A DNA stretch of 64,000 nucleotides from Skeletonema tropicum (lineage: Eukaryota > Bacillariophyta > Thalassiosirophyceae > Thalassiosirales > Thalassiosiraceae): contig CM074135.1 of assembly GCA_037178625.1 (NCBI GenBank), positions 1,118,001 to 1,182,000 on the forward strand, read 5' to 3'. Under the pieces are notes generated by a model. It was not told where the DNA came from and did no database searches. It saw only the letters and a program-made list of their open reading frames with translations. Positions 36,480-46,933 of this stretch are shown piece after piece (positions within the stretch are counted from its first letter, which is position 1; every line of letters starts with the position of its first letter). The position numbers were made by a program, and so were the translations under genes.

Positions 36480-39400
36480 ATGATGACAATGTCTGCTGCA
36501 GCGCCTCAGGTGGTGCACGATGGAAATGATTCTGACAGCGACGATAGTGATGTTGCTTTCGCATACATGGACTTTGGTGGAGTTGACTTTGGTGAAGATG
36601 ATGAAGAAGTCAAGGAAGAATCAAATCAAGGGAATTTCTCTGATGCGGATAAACCTACCAAGCAGGATGTGGCCGCTGCAAATGCTGTTGCAAATGCTCC
36701 AGCAGCCATTGCAAACCTTGACTTGAATGCAACTGACACTGATGCATCGAACACTGCAAGTAATGATCTACCTACTGCATCTCGATTTCAAGCTGATGAT
36801 AGTGGCCTTGATACGTTTACGATCGTGCCTGATCCCAGTTTTGCTCCATGCAAGAGCGATGTGTTTCTTCTCGAAATTGAAAAGGAACGATTGCTTCCTC
36901 ATCCTTTATCAGGGAAACAAGAGCCTGTTAATGCAGCGTTTGGTGACGAACATTCGGAATTGAACAATGTGAAGAGTCTATTCAATTTACTCGAGAATGG
37001 TCAGTATGCAGACATGTTGAGATCACAAACTGCGCTTGACCTATTTGGTGCGGAGATTGATGGGAGCGATGAGCTAAGCATGGTACAACAGATCAAAAGC
37101 AAGATACTTGCTTATTTTGCTGCAAAGGCTTCCTCTGAAAGTGCAATCGTCAAGTGCCAAGAACTGGAGCTGATTGGGATTGCTTCTCTAAATCTGTTTC
37201 TGCAATTGAATTACTGTGGACCATCGATGGACAGAGGTATCAAGCCTGAAGAAGGAGAAGTGATGGTACATCCATTGGATGGGATAAATCCACACAGCAT
37301 GTTTGAGTCATTGGCAAAGAAAGAGAACGAGAAGGATACAAGCACATCGGTGGCTCCTCTTCCACTTTCTGCATCAATTCCAATTCCAGAAGATGATGAG
37401 GTCGTTCCGGAGGAAGGAGACAATACTGAAACACCCAATCAAGCAACTGAAACGGTCATTGTGCCTCTAAAGGAAACCAACACTACAAATTATTTTCACA
37501 ATGCAGTCTTGTCAGAGTTGGCTATCGACGGCGAGTGGCCATTTCAGGTATGTGCGGCTCCCTACTTTTTGCTTCTAGCACGATCCATCTTGTCAACGTT
37601 GGCAGAACCTACTATTCCATTTCGATGCTGGTCATCATCGAAACCTTCTAGTAGCCATGTTGATGCCCTCATTGACGCAAACAGATCCAGCGCAAGTACG
37701 TTTGCTGCTGGAGCAAGTCATCTCAGCAGTTCTTCTCATTGGAGTGCCAGAGCTATCGTAGCACACCGTCGATTAATCTCTACAAGACGAGACGATGATG
37801 ACGGTGAAGCATGCCCAACACTTTGGAACGAAGCGGAACGTACATTCTCGCGTTGCATCAATGATTTTTGTGAAAGCAGCAATGTATTCGACGACCAAGA
37901 GAGGAATGATTTCGTTGCAAGTGCAATCATGTTAGAATGGGGGCTTGCACAGCACCACTTCCGTAAAAGTGGTCGAGGAAAGGCTTCTTTCAATAAAGCA
38001 TTGGAATATTCACAGCTTCAAGTGGAAGTTACTGGTGCAGAGGGTGTCCGAACAAAATATCAAACGAAGATGACCGCACAATACTTAGTACGAGCCAAAC
38101 CAAACGTTGCTGTAGCCGATGACAACGATGTAGACGCAAAAAGCAAGGAACATATCGAGAAGCAAATGATCAAACACGATGATGTTAGCGACGATGCTCT
38201 CCTTCTAGAGAAAATTCGATTTGAGAATGATGATGACAATGTCCATTTCAATTTATCTATACATGACCAGTCAATCTTATTGGCTCTGTGTTTGGATGTG
38301 AAGAATGATAACCCTATGGATGGCCTTACTGGAACGCAAATGTTTGCCTACCTCGCGCGTGTGCTAAATCAACATGATGACTGGATGGTGTATGCAACTG
38401 GTTTGCTTGAAAGGGCTTGGCTCGAATGTGAACGCACTCACGGCCGTGAACGCGCTATACTGCAAATTCAAGCATTGGCAGATCAGCATTCGAACCGTCT
38501 AACACTGACGCAATCTACATTCAAATCGGTGGAAGAAGATTCAGCGCCAGCCCAGGACCGCCTTCGTCATCTCCACGGAATTGTGTATCCTCCGCGATGG
38601 GATATGTTGCGTGATCTTGCCGAGAGGTATGCCAAGCTTGGCATAGTTACCAGTGCTGCTGAGCTATTTGAAGAAATTGAACTCTGGGATGATGTGGTTG
38701 AATGCTACCGTATTGCCGGGAAGTCTAATAAAGCAGAGGAAGTTGTGAGGGCACGCCTTGCGGAAAACGAAACTCCAAGAATGTATGCCGCTCTGGGAGA
38801 TATTACCAACGACCCCAAATACTTTGAGCGTTCTCTTGAATTATCTCATGGCAAGTACTACGATTCACATGTGGCACTTGGCAAATACTACTTCGACAAA
38901 GGAGACATGAAGACTGCGCTGAAGTACTTTTTGGACGGTTTAGAAATTAAACCTCTCTTGCCAGCTGTTTGGTTCCGAGTAGGGACAATATCTATGCAGT
39001 TGAGAGAGTGGGACACTGCATTGAAGGCGTTTACTGAGGTAGTTCAGCAAGAACCTACGGAGGGTGACGCTTGGGCAAACGTTGCAGCTATCCATATACA
39101 TCGAAGAAACCCGGGAGAAGCCTACCCCGCTTTGCTTGAGTCTCTGAAACAGAACCGCAATAACTGGAGAGTATGGCATAGCAAATTGTATACCTGCATT
39201 GATCTCAAGAAATATGATGAGGCTATCCAAGCATGTGTTGAACTCATCAATCTCAAGGCTCGTCGAAATGAATCGGAGGGTGTAGAGCCATTAGAGGAAA
39301 AATGTGTACGTGCTATTGTTGGAGGTACAGTACGGAAATATCAAGAGGCCCGTGAAGCAAAAGATGAAATTAGTATCGATTCATCGAAACGTACTCTGGT

Positions 39401-39770
39401 CCGTGTTAGAGAATTACTGGACAAAATTGAGTCTTCGACAAAGATAGAACCGTGGTTTTATGAGCTATCAGCTCACTTCAACGAAGAACTTGGATGGGAA
39501 GAAGAATGCTACAATGATTTGATGAAGGAATATAGGACGTTAAATTCTTCCAAGGGATGGGAAGAAGACTCGGTAAAAGTTGGCAAAATGGTCGATCTGA
39601 TGAGGGACATTAGTAAGCATCATAAGAAGACTGGTACAAAGGAGAGTCTTACAAAAGCAAAGTTATTGCTGAATGGAGTAGTGAAGAAGGTGCGCAGTGC
39701 TTACAACTACACGGAGCCTTCCAAAGAGGCAGAGGAGCTAGACGCCATGCTACTTGAAGTGAATCAATAA
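36480..39770 (+). CDS. TTC27 homologue (TPR protein)
   Basis: The start is placed at 36480 (ATGATGACAATG), since the 74 upstream in-frame codons look untranslated, giving about 1096 aa. After an acidic N-terminus, residues ~500-650 carry the family signature GKASFNKALEYSQLQVEVTG followed by KYQTKMTAQYLV, and WLECERTHGRERAILQIQALAD. The C-terminal third has at least four TPRs (e.g. SHVALGKYYFDKGDMKTALK, PAVWFRVGTISMQLREWDTA, GDAWANVAAIHIHRRNPGEA, WRVWHSKLYTCIDLKKYDEA). TTC27 (yeast Emw1) is essential and linked to cell-wall integrity and folding or assembly of large complexes. It is tail-to-tail with DGAT1, 46 bp apart. Confidence 0.88.
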   Translation: MMTMSAAAPQVVHDGNDSDSDDSDVAFAYMDFGGVDFGEDDEEVKEESNQGNFSDADKPTKQDVAAANAVANAPAAIANLDLNATDTDASNTASNDLPTASRFQADDSGLDTFTIVPDPSFAPCKSDVFLLEIEKERLLPHPLSGKQEPVNAAFGDEHSELNNVKSLFNLLENGQYADMLRSQTALDLFGAEIDGSDELSMVQQIKSKILAYFAAKASSESAIVKCQELELIGIASLNLFLQLNYCGPSMDRGIKPEEGEVMVHPLDGINPHSMFESLAKKENEKDTSTSVAPLPLSASIPIPEDDEVVPEEGDNTETPNQATETVIVPLKETNTTNYFHNAVLSELAIDGEWPFQVCAAPYFLLLARSILSTLAEPTIPFRCWSSSKPSSSHVDALIDANRSSASTFAAGASHLSSSSHWSARAIVAHRRLISTRRDDDDGEACPTLWNEAERTFSRCINDFCESSNVFDDQERNDFVASAIMLEWGLAQHHFRKSGRGKASFNKALEYSQLQVEVTGAEGVRTKYQTKMTAQYLVRAKPNVAVADDNDVDAKSKEHIEKQMIKHDDVSDDALLLEKIRFENDDDNVHFNLSIHDQSILLALCLDVKNDNPMDGLTGTQMFAYLARVLNQHDDWMVYATGLLERAWLECERTHGRERAILQIQALADQHSNRLTLTQSTFKSVEEDSAPAQDRLRHLHGIVYPPRWDMLRDLAERYAKLGIVTSAAELFEEIELWDDVVECYRIAGKSNKAEEVVRARLAENETPRMYAALGDITNDPKYFERSLELSHGKYYDSHVALGKYYFDKGDMKTALKYFLDGLEIKPLLPAVWFRVGTISMQLREWDTALKAFTEVVQQEPTEGDAWANVAAIHIHRRNPGEAYPALLESLKQNRNNWRVWHSKLYTCIDLKKYDEAIQACVELINLKARRNESEGVEPLEEKCVRAIVGGTVRKYQEAREAKDEISIDSSKRTLVRVRELLDKIESSTKIEPWFYELSAHFNEELGWEEECYNDLMKEYRTLNSSKGWEEDSVKVGKMVDLMRDISKHHKKTGTKESLTKAKLLLNGVVKKVRSAYNYTEPSKEAEELDAMLLEVNQ

Positions 39771-39816
39771 CTAAGAGTAACATTATGAAATAGACACATA
39801 CTTAGAAACAAAAAGG

Positions 39817-42083
39817 CTACTGATTCTGCGGCTGCGAAGCACCAAAGATTTTTGCAACAAATTTCAGTAACTTGGGTGTCTCCTCCTCGATTACCTCGAC
39901 CATCTCCTGGTTGTGTTCCCAGTAATCGATTGTGTACAGTAACATCGCCATAGGTTGACCAATTGCACAAAAGCTAAGCCAAAAGATAAAATTGCCAACT
40001 GAGCTATTAGGCATTCGCTTGTCAATCAGTTTGGTTATGAATATAAGTGGCAGCTGACCCATCATAGCCAAGAAGGACCATATTTGCAAATTGTGACACG
40101 GGACACTAATCAAAACCTCATGCAGAATGGCTGAAAAGAAGAAAACCACAAACGTGGCCCCTGTTTTAGATAACCCAACCCGTACTGATGGGAAATAAAG
40201 ATGCCTGACAAGCCAATAATGCACTGGCATATTCCACAGTCTCCAATAGGCAGAAACCTCTCTTGCATTCCACCAGTCTTGGTAGAATACGCGATCGCCA
40301 AATCGTAGCAGCTCTGCAGTTAGATTCATGAAGCAATGAAAGAAGCCGTAGAACCCAAGCAGCCAAATATATGTGGAAGTGATTGACAATTTCAGCAAGT
40401 AGTCGGCTATGACTTGATATCTCAATTCTCCTTTATTCGCCTCCAAATCTTTTATCAGCAGGTCTAGATTTGGCGCAACAACTTGAGCTGCAAGAAATGC
40501 AATGAGTGTTGCAGAAATGAACAGATGCAAGGCGTGAGTAACGACCTTAACCCATCGTATATATGGCGTTCTAGGGAAGGCAATCTGGTACGTCAGTGTT
40601 GGCGCAAACCAAAAGTAGTAGATGTTTTTCAATGTGATATTCATTGGGTATGATATCTGGAGGCCTTGTTCATCGAGATCTTTCACCAACGCCAGTGTTG
40701 CCTTGTGTGTTGCCAAGTTTTTACGATAGTCCCAATTGGCATGATTGTACGAGATGAGCTTCATCCACGTGATTGTTGCTTGCATGACCAGACCTGCACC
40801 CACAATCGGGTGCTGAATGTAATACCACACGATCAAAATGACCACCACCAAGGTAGCATTGGTATTGATAAAGTGTAAAAGCATTCCAAACCATGTTGAT
40901 ACCCAACCCTTGCTCAACGCCTTTTCAATTAGATAGGCGAAAACAACAAATGCCTGAACCACCAGCAGACCAGAAATGAACGGAAAGTTGTCTAGTGGTG
41001 CCTCTGAAAACCCCTCTGAGAATCCCTGTAGACTAAACCTCAATTTATCCAATATGAATCCATGTTTACTAACGGTATCCAATAAAAGTCGAAAGTTGCT
41101 GATCACCAAGATGATAATGAGTAGATTGAACATTCCTCGATAGTTTTGAGGTTGTGCTTCACTCGAGAGGTAAGATGGAGAAGCTTCACGATGCATTGGT
41201 TTCGAAGGAGGGTATTGAATCTTATTCGAGTGTGCTGCATCCTTGGAACCAGACTTCTTCATGTAAGACTTGCCCATTTTAATCAAGTTCCCAGATGGCG
41301 ACTTGAGCATGTTGGCTAAATTTCCCGATGGCATACTACGAAGTGGTACAGTAGGCGTCTCAAAGATGAGATTGGGAAGAGTACCTCTCTTATTGTTGGG
41401 TGCAGCACGCTGTAATGCCTCCTCTTCCTCTTTTTTGAATTGCTGCTGAATCGCAAACTCTTCCGAATCGCAGTAGGCACATGATTGTGAGATTAAGGTC
41501 ATCCATTGTGTCTTTTCGGCAAGACTTTGAGTTGAGAATCTTAATAGGGGGATGATTTCATCTTCGTCATCGCCTTGTGCATCACTGCTCTTATTGTTAT
41601 TGTTTACAGTCGCTGTTGTTGTTTTTGTAGGCCGCTGATATACTGAAAAGACATGAAAATGCGCACCAATCTCATTCTTATCACCACCTGCATTACGCTT
41701 GTTCACCTTGCTCCCTTCATCTCTCACTGCACAATTCTTCAATGTTAGAATATACCGCGGCGACTTGTCTTCATGTGATTTATAATACGATAATTGACCA
41801 TGATCCAAGCGAACAAATCGTAAACCCCATTTTGTCCCTCCCCATCCGATGGATCGATCTTGCCATTTGAATAGATATCCTGATTTTTCTGGAGGTGCTT
41901 CTCCCAAACCAAAATTGAAGGTGCCGTTGTGGTTGTGGTTGTTGTTGAGATCTTGCAATTGTTGCTCGAGTTGAAGTATCTTTCACGGAGTAATTCATTT
42001 TCAGTCTCTTGAGGCGATGCCGACGTATTATCTGCAGTGGCGGCCGCAGCTGCTTTGGTTTGTTTCGACTTCTTCCTGGCCAT
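39817..42083 (-). CDS. DGAT1: DGAT1, diacylglycerol O-acyltransferase with PH domain
   Basis: The main frame 41958-39817 encodes a PH domain (EKSGYLFKWQDRSIGWGGTK ... SPRYILTLKNCAVRDEG ... LAEKTQWMTLISQ) followed by an MBOAT acyltransferase. The MBOAT shows multiple membrane helices, FYQDWWNAREVSAYWRLWN (the FYxDWWN motif), VHYWLVRHLYFP and FFSAILHEVLIS with the conserved His. It makes triacylglycerol from acyl-CoA and diacylglycerol in the ER. An N-terminal PH domain on DGAT1 is known from diatoms. The true start, MARKKSKQTK at 42083, lies in another frame, and one missing base near 41975 would join ELLRERY to QLEQQLQDLNN. No splice sites explain the shift. The combined protein would be about 756 aa. 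Confidence 0.88.
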
Positions 42084-42376
42084 ACTTAATTGCGGTATAT
42101 TGTTCTTCCAGATTCACTGCATACATAGTAGCTGCATCGACATGATGGTCCAGAAAGATATATTGCATAACGGCGGTATGTAACGTCGTATGTAACGGCT
42201 ACATTCTGTGCGTGACTGAGAAGATCATCTTTGCTCGTGATCGAATTTTAAATTTTTTCAGCACAAAAATCAAAAACCATTATCGCACCATGAAAGACAC
42301 CGAACTCTACTAGCCATTCCCACCCCCAATAGACAGTATCAAAACAAACAATATAGCTTTCTACATCATACAAACA

Positions 42377-45328
42377 ATGGGTAGAAGGTCCACCACCAGC
42401 AACAATCGCTCCACCACACCACCCCCCACCTCCCCATCCGACCCCGCCCATCCCACCAACCTCAAACGATCGTTGGCCCGAAATGACGTTGAACTCGCCG
42501 CACTTGCCAAATTGCACACTTCGCTACGTGTGTTGCGGGAGGCGATTGTGGAGGATTTTGGTGAGGATGGGTTGATTGAGATGGTTTTGGAGTATAAGGA
42601 CAAGTTGAAGGATGGGGGGCTCAAGAAGAACGAGAACAAGAAGGAGGTGCAGCCTGAGAAGTTGACCATGGACGGCGGCGGCGACACTAATGATGATAAT
42701 GAGGCAGTAACCAGTGACAATGACAATGATGATGATGATCCTAATGAAGACACAACATCCACCCGTCGTGACAAACTAGCCACCGCCTTCTTCCTCCGCA
42801 TGAAACTCCGCCGCCGTCTCCTCAACCGCCTCGCCCGTCGTCTTCACCGTGTCGCACACATTATGGACTCGGGATCACGCAATATCGATGCACCGGTACC
42901 TCCTCAACATGGGGATCAATTGAGACGTGTTGTGAAGGATGATGAGGATGGGAATCCGGTGATTATTACGGAGGGAGCGAAGAATATTCGGGTGAAGGAT
43001 TTGGAGGAATTTCACAAGAGGGAGGACGAGAGGATGGGGGTGAAGCGGACTTTGGTGGAGAGGAGGCGGGAACGGGATGCTTCTTCTTTGGCAGTTATTG
43101 AAAATGATGATCATGATGAAAACAAAGATGACGCAATGGATGTGGATACACCAACACCTGTGGAATTATTATTGAAACATGATGAGGAAGATAAACCATT
43201 GCTGGACAAGTTGGTCGAGTATGAAGTTGGGTATGACAAGGTCTACACTTTGGGAAAGCCTGTGCCTCCTCCTTTGCCATCTCCGTCGAAAAAATCCAAG
43301 GGAAAATCTTCTACTGGGAATAATGACGTTGGTGGTGTTGATGACAAAACTAAGGAGGAGACAAAGAAGGAGGCAACTCCTGAACAAAAGAAGGAGACGG
43401 ATAGTACCCAAGCCCCAGCAAAGGAAGGAGATGACAACAACAATGAGGAAGTTGTGACCATGTCTTTACCAATTGTAGACACTATCGACACACATGACAT
43501 TGATGAAGGAGGAGATGCTTCTGGCAATCATGACAATCAAAACATTTCACGTATACCATTCATGATGAATGGTCGTGCTCCTCCTCATCCAATAGATAAA
43601 GCTGCTGAGTGGAAACGGTGGACAAAAGAGATTTGTGATCGCATTCCTGATCAGGTAACATTTGATGATTTGGGTGTGGGTGGGGATGGAGTTATTTTTG
43701 AGCTGGAGGCAAGGTTGGAGTCAGCCAAGCGCAAGGCTGGAGGAGGAGATGATAGTGCGAATGATGTAGCTGTCAATCGTGGGAAGGGCAAGGTTCTACG
43801 TCGTAGTGAAGAGCCAGAAGAGAAGAAACTTGAAGATGATGAAGATGTTAACATGACAGATGCTAGTAAAGAGGAGGAAGGGAAGGAGCAGACCGACAAA
43901 GAGAAAGAAGGTGAAAAGGACAAGGAGTTGGCTGCAAAAAATATGAAGCCGTTTTCAGTCAAGCCGGTCCCTTCATTTTATCACCAAGATTTGCAACGTG
44001 TGAAAATTATCCAAAGCGAACTCGTCCGCTTTGCCAATCTTTATGAAACCCGAGAGATGTTACAGATTGCACAACAATCTTACGATGCTTCCTACAAGGC
44101 GTCTGTGCAACTTCAACAGGCCAAGGCTCAGGTCAGCATTGCAATCAGCAAAATGAATCATAAGCATCAATACGATCTGGCAGGTCTTCAACAACAAGCG
44201 AAACACCAGGTAGCCCAAGCAAGGGCTCATTGGGAACGCAGACAGTGGCAACTTCAGGACACGAAGAAGAAATATGGTGCAGAGGGAGCTCTTGTACGAT
44301 CTTTATGTAATGATGTTTTACTGGAAGTAAAAGATCGGCTCATGGTCCGATTCGCGCAACCTGTGGCAGGCGGGGGGTCCCCCCAAACAGCCAAGGCAGC
44401 CTTCATCGCAAAACAAGCAGGCGATGAGGAGAAAGAAGAAGTTGCAAATGTGATGGGACAGATCGTGGACTGTGTCGACCGCCGTTACTTGGATATGTTA
44501 TTTGATCACCCTAAGACGTTCGTTCCTCCTCCTATTGCAAATGAGAACACTGTCACTGGAAACGCTGAGACTGGGGAGACACTGGCAGAGGTGCAAAAGC
44601 GAGAAAGCTCCGAGTTGAAGGCCAAGCTAGAGAAGATAGAAAACGACTTCAACGAGGCGGAGCAGAAACGTACTGCAGCTTGGGCAGCTTTGAGTAAAGC
44701 CAAGGCGGAGGTTGAAAGCGCACCTACTGCTAAGAAGGCTCGTAAATCTGCACCTGCGCGTCAACCACGTCCAACGCCGCAGCAGCAGTATCAACAACAG
44801 CAAGCCATACAAGCGCAAAGGGCAGCGCAAACGCAGGTGGTCGTGCAAGGGCCTACAGGACCGATGTACGTTTCGCAGGCACAATTGCAACAGATGCAAC
44901 TACAGCAACAGCGATTGCAACGACAACAGATGATTGCGAACCAGACGGCAAGAATTATTCAAGCGCAAGTGGCACAGCAGAATATCGCCCGAGCTGTAGT
45001 CCCGACACAAGCACAAGTGATCCCACAGCCACAGAAGATTAATGTACCAGTCCAAGTCGCGGCAACAGCCAATGTGAGCAACAATGCTGCTCCTCCCACT
45101 CAAAATAATGGTGAACCAAAGAAAATGACCCAAAATGAAAAATATGGGTATGGTGATAGGTACTCATCAGCCAACGTTCAGGCCCGAATAAATCCCGACG
45201 GAACAGTTTTCCCTGTCCAACAGCCCAAACTGCTAGCCAATGGAGAGTTCGCTCGTCCGGCTGGAAGGCAGCGTAGGGGTATGGAGTGGGATGCCAAACG
45301 CGGGTGTTGGTACCCTGTACAAGAATAA
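42377..45328 (+). CDS. Large Q-rich coiled-coil protein, unknown function
   Basis: 983 aa, single exon. The N-terminus has a helical motif (RNDVELAALAKLHTSLRVLR) and a basic patch (MKLRRRLLNRLARRLHRVAH). The middle is acidic/lysine-rich and disordered. Residues ~535-660 form a conserved-looking helical core (SFYHQDLQRVKIIQSELVRF, RFANLYETREMLQIAQQSYD, QARAHWERRQWQLQDTKKKY). A coiled coil follows (~735-790), then a Gln-rich tract (QQQYQQQQAIQAQRAAQTQV) and a C-terminus MEWDAKRGCWYPVQE. The composition suggests a nuclear scaffold such as a chromatin or transcription cofactor subunit. I cannot name the family. Confidence 0.65.
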   Translation: MGRRSTTSNNRSTTPPPTSPSDPAHPTNLKRSLARNDVELAALAKLHTSLRVLREAIVEDFGEDGLIEMVLEYKDKLKDGGLKKNENKKEVQPEKLTMDGGGDTNDDNEAVTSDNDNDDDDPNEDTTSTRRDKLATAFFLRMKLRRRLLNRLARRLHRVAHIMDSGSRNIDAPVPPQHGDQLRRVVKDDEDGNPVIITEGAKNIRVKDLEEFHKREDERMGVKRTLVERRRERDASSLAVIENDDHDENKDDAMDVDTPTPVELLLKHDEEDKPLLDKLVEYEVGYDKVYTLGKPVPPPLPSPSKKSKGKSSTGNNDVGGVDDKTKEETKKEATPEQKKETDSTQAPAKEGDDNNNEEVVTMSLPIVDTIDTHDIDEGGDASGNHDNQNISRIPFMMNGRAPPHPIDKAAEWKRWTKEICDRIPDQVTFDDLGVGGDGVIFELEARLESAKRKAGGGDDSANDVAVNRGKGKVLRRSEEPEEKKLEDDEDVNMTDASKEEEGKEQTDKEKEGEKDKELAAKNMKPFSVKPVPSFYHQDLQRVKIIQSELVRFANLYETREMLQIAQQSYDASYKASVQLQQAKAQVSIAISKMNHKHQYDLAGLQQQAKHQVAQARAHWERRQWQLQDTKKKYGAEGALVRSLCNDVLLEVKDRLMVRFAQPVAGGGSPQTAKAAFIAKQAGDEEKEEVANVMGQIVDCVDRRYLDMLFDHPKTFVPPPIANENTVTGNAETGETLAEVQKRESSELKAKLEKIENDFNEAEQKRTAAWAALSKAKAEVESAPTAKKARKSAPARQPRPTPQQQYQQQQAIQAQRAAQTQVVVQGPTGPMYVSQAQLQQMQLQQQRLQRQQMIANQTARIIQAQVAQQNIARAVVPTQAQVIPQPQKINVPVQVAATANVSNNAAPPTQNNGEPKKMTQNEKYGYGDRYSSANVQARINPDGTVFPVQQPKLLANGEFARPAGRQRRGMEWDAKRGCWYPVQE

Positions 45329-45469
45329 CAGGGTGACAATTAAATTTGTGGGGTGCACAATTACATGTTTCGTGATCATTCTTTTCGATTTGGCTGGAGT
45401 TAATTTGCATGAATAAACTGAGGATTTCATATTATTTTTACTTTTTAGTTCGTCATTCTTATTTACTTT

Positions 45470-45511
45470 CTATACAATGATTCCCTATTGTATACAATGA
45501 TTCCCTATTGA
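45470..45511. repeat. 21-bp tandem duplication at a stop codon
   Basis: TATACAATGATTCCCTATTG occurs twice in direct succession, and the second copy overlaps the stop codon (45505-45507) of the minus-strand DUF6824 gene. A recent local duplication. Confidence 0.7.
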
Positions 45512-46548
45512 TGTTTTCTTCCCTCTCTCAAGGCTTGACTGGCTTTCTTCCGAACATCATTTGCATCAGCCTCAAGCCAGTTTCCTGTCTTTTTATCATC
45601 TCTCTTAAGAAACCTTCCCCCTCGTTCACGGACCAAGTCTACCAACATGGCACTGATGGTGAATTTCTCACTCTTGGATGATGATTCATACCAGCTACGT
45701 AATTTCTTGGCCTCCTCTCTAAATGATATGTTTCCAGGATGAGTATTGGCCTTGCCCCCTCTTCCGCATATGACATCCGCAGGTGATGGGCCTGAAGCCA
45801 TGGCGGATGATTTCACTGCTGATGGTGATATTGTAAGCCCATCTTCGCTTCCGATCGAGGATCCTGCAGTGCTCGACGACGAAGGAGAGTGAAGCAAATT
45901 GCTCAACTTTGAAGATGACTCAATTTTTTCAGGAATAATATGTTCTGTTTGGTAAATTTTCTCATATGGATCAGGAAGGACTGGTATTTCATTATTTGTT
46001 GCATCAAGCGGCCCAAACACATTGTTGAAATTGATTTTATCAATGCGTTCTCCCTTGTACTTTTTTGCCCATTCTTTGCTATTCACTCGTCTAAGGGGTG
46101 GAGGAAATTGATAATTATTGTAATCCTGTTGCTGCAAAATTCTCTGCTGCTGTTCCAATGGTGACGCCCTTGCTGCTACCCTCGACGGCGATCGACTCTG
46201 CTTGATGTGTTCGCATTCAGCGATAGTTAATGAGGGTTTGATATTTATCGAGTTCATTGACATTGATGCATCTTGCATCCGAGTGATCATCGGCGCTAGG
46301 AGCCAATTGTACCCGCTTGCTCGACATCCATCTCGCAGTGATGAAGATATCTCTGTCAAGTGCGAAGCTAGGCGAGAGGTGGCTTGCTCGATTTGTTGAA
46401 AGGCCCAATTGGATACGGTTTGCTGCTTATCGTCGCCCGGGGCCAGCGCCGACGTCTGAGAAATGGCCTTGCATGCATGGTTTCCAACAGAGCCGTATAG
46501 GCCGTATAGCGGCTGGAACTTTAGCCAGGCGAGGAATGAGAGGTTCAT
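45505..46548 (-). CDS. DUF6824-domain protein, C-terminal domain
   Basis: 347 aa, single exon. The first 250 residues are Ser/Gln-rich with no domain I know. Residues ~260-345 are a DUF6824 domain: PADVICGRGGKANTHPGN, then RSWYESSSKSEKFTISAMLV, RERGGRFLKRD and VRKKASQALREGRK. Compared with the paralogue at 3.6-5.3 kb the domain is at the other end of the protein, and the glycine-rich start reads GRGG rather than GRGS. There is no targeting signal. The N-terminal Met is uncertain: the region upstream of ~46400 is weakly protein-like, and a later start is possible. Confidence 0.75.
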   Translation of the reverse strand: MNLSFLAWLKFQPLYGLYGSVGNHACKAISQTSALAPGDDKQQTVSNWAFQQIEQATSRLASHLTEISSSLRDGCRASGYNWLLAPMITRMQDASMSMNSINIKPSLTIAECEHIKQSRSPSRVAARASPLEQQQRILQQQDYNNYQFPPPLRRVNSKEWAKKYKGERIDKINFNNVFGPLDATNNEIPVLPDPYEKIYQTEHIIPEKIESSSKLSNLLHSPSSSSTAGSSIGSEDGLTISPSAVKSSAMASGPSPADVICGRGGKANTHPGNISFREEAKKLRSWYESSSKSEKFTISAMLVDLVRERGGRFLKRDDKKTGNWLEADANDVRKKASQALREGRKHQ

Positions 46549-46933
46549 GTTGGGCTGTTCAAATTATGTCGGTATCGCGGAGGGTCCGTCGAGGTCCATG
46601 GAAGTTGTCAGCGACAATGCTGCACTGGGCTGTTAGTTTGCAACCAACGGCCATCTGCCTGCTTTGGTTGTCATGCTTCGCTTGTGAAAAACAGCTTGCG
46701 TGGTCGTGGAGAAGGACGCTTTTCACCCCTGGGAATGACGGACAGGCTGTTCGGTTGAGTTCTTCCGTGGGGCAAAAGGCAGTCGTACACTCTTCTTATC
46801 TTGATCTTGCCTCTTGCCCAAAATCTCCTTTGATCTTGCTTACTTATTCAAACGTGCGCTTTGTTGTCATGGACGTACTTGCTCGACTTAACCTTGCGCC
46901 TACCTACCTGATACATGAGTACTTCATAAAATA
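46549..46933. other. Divergent promoter region
   Basis: 385 bp between the DUF6824 gene (minus) and the MACPF-like gene (plus). A plus-strand frame crosses it but has no domain. No specific element recognised. Confidence 0.4.

Noticed and set aside
43169..43527. Minus-strand ORFs inside the 983-aa gene
   Set aside because: Mirror frames of a repetitive charged region.
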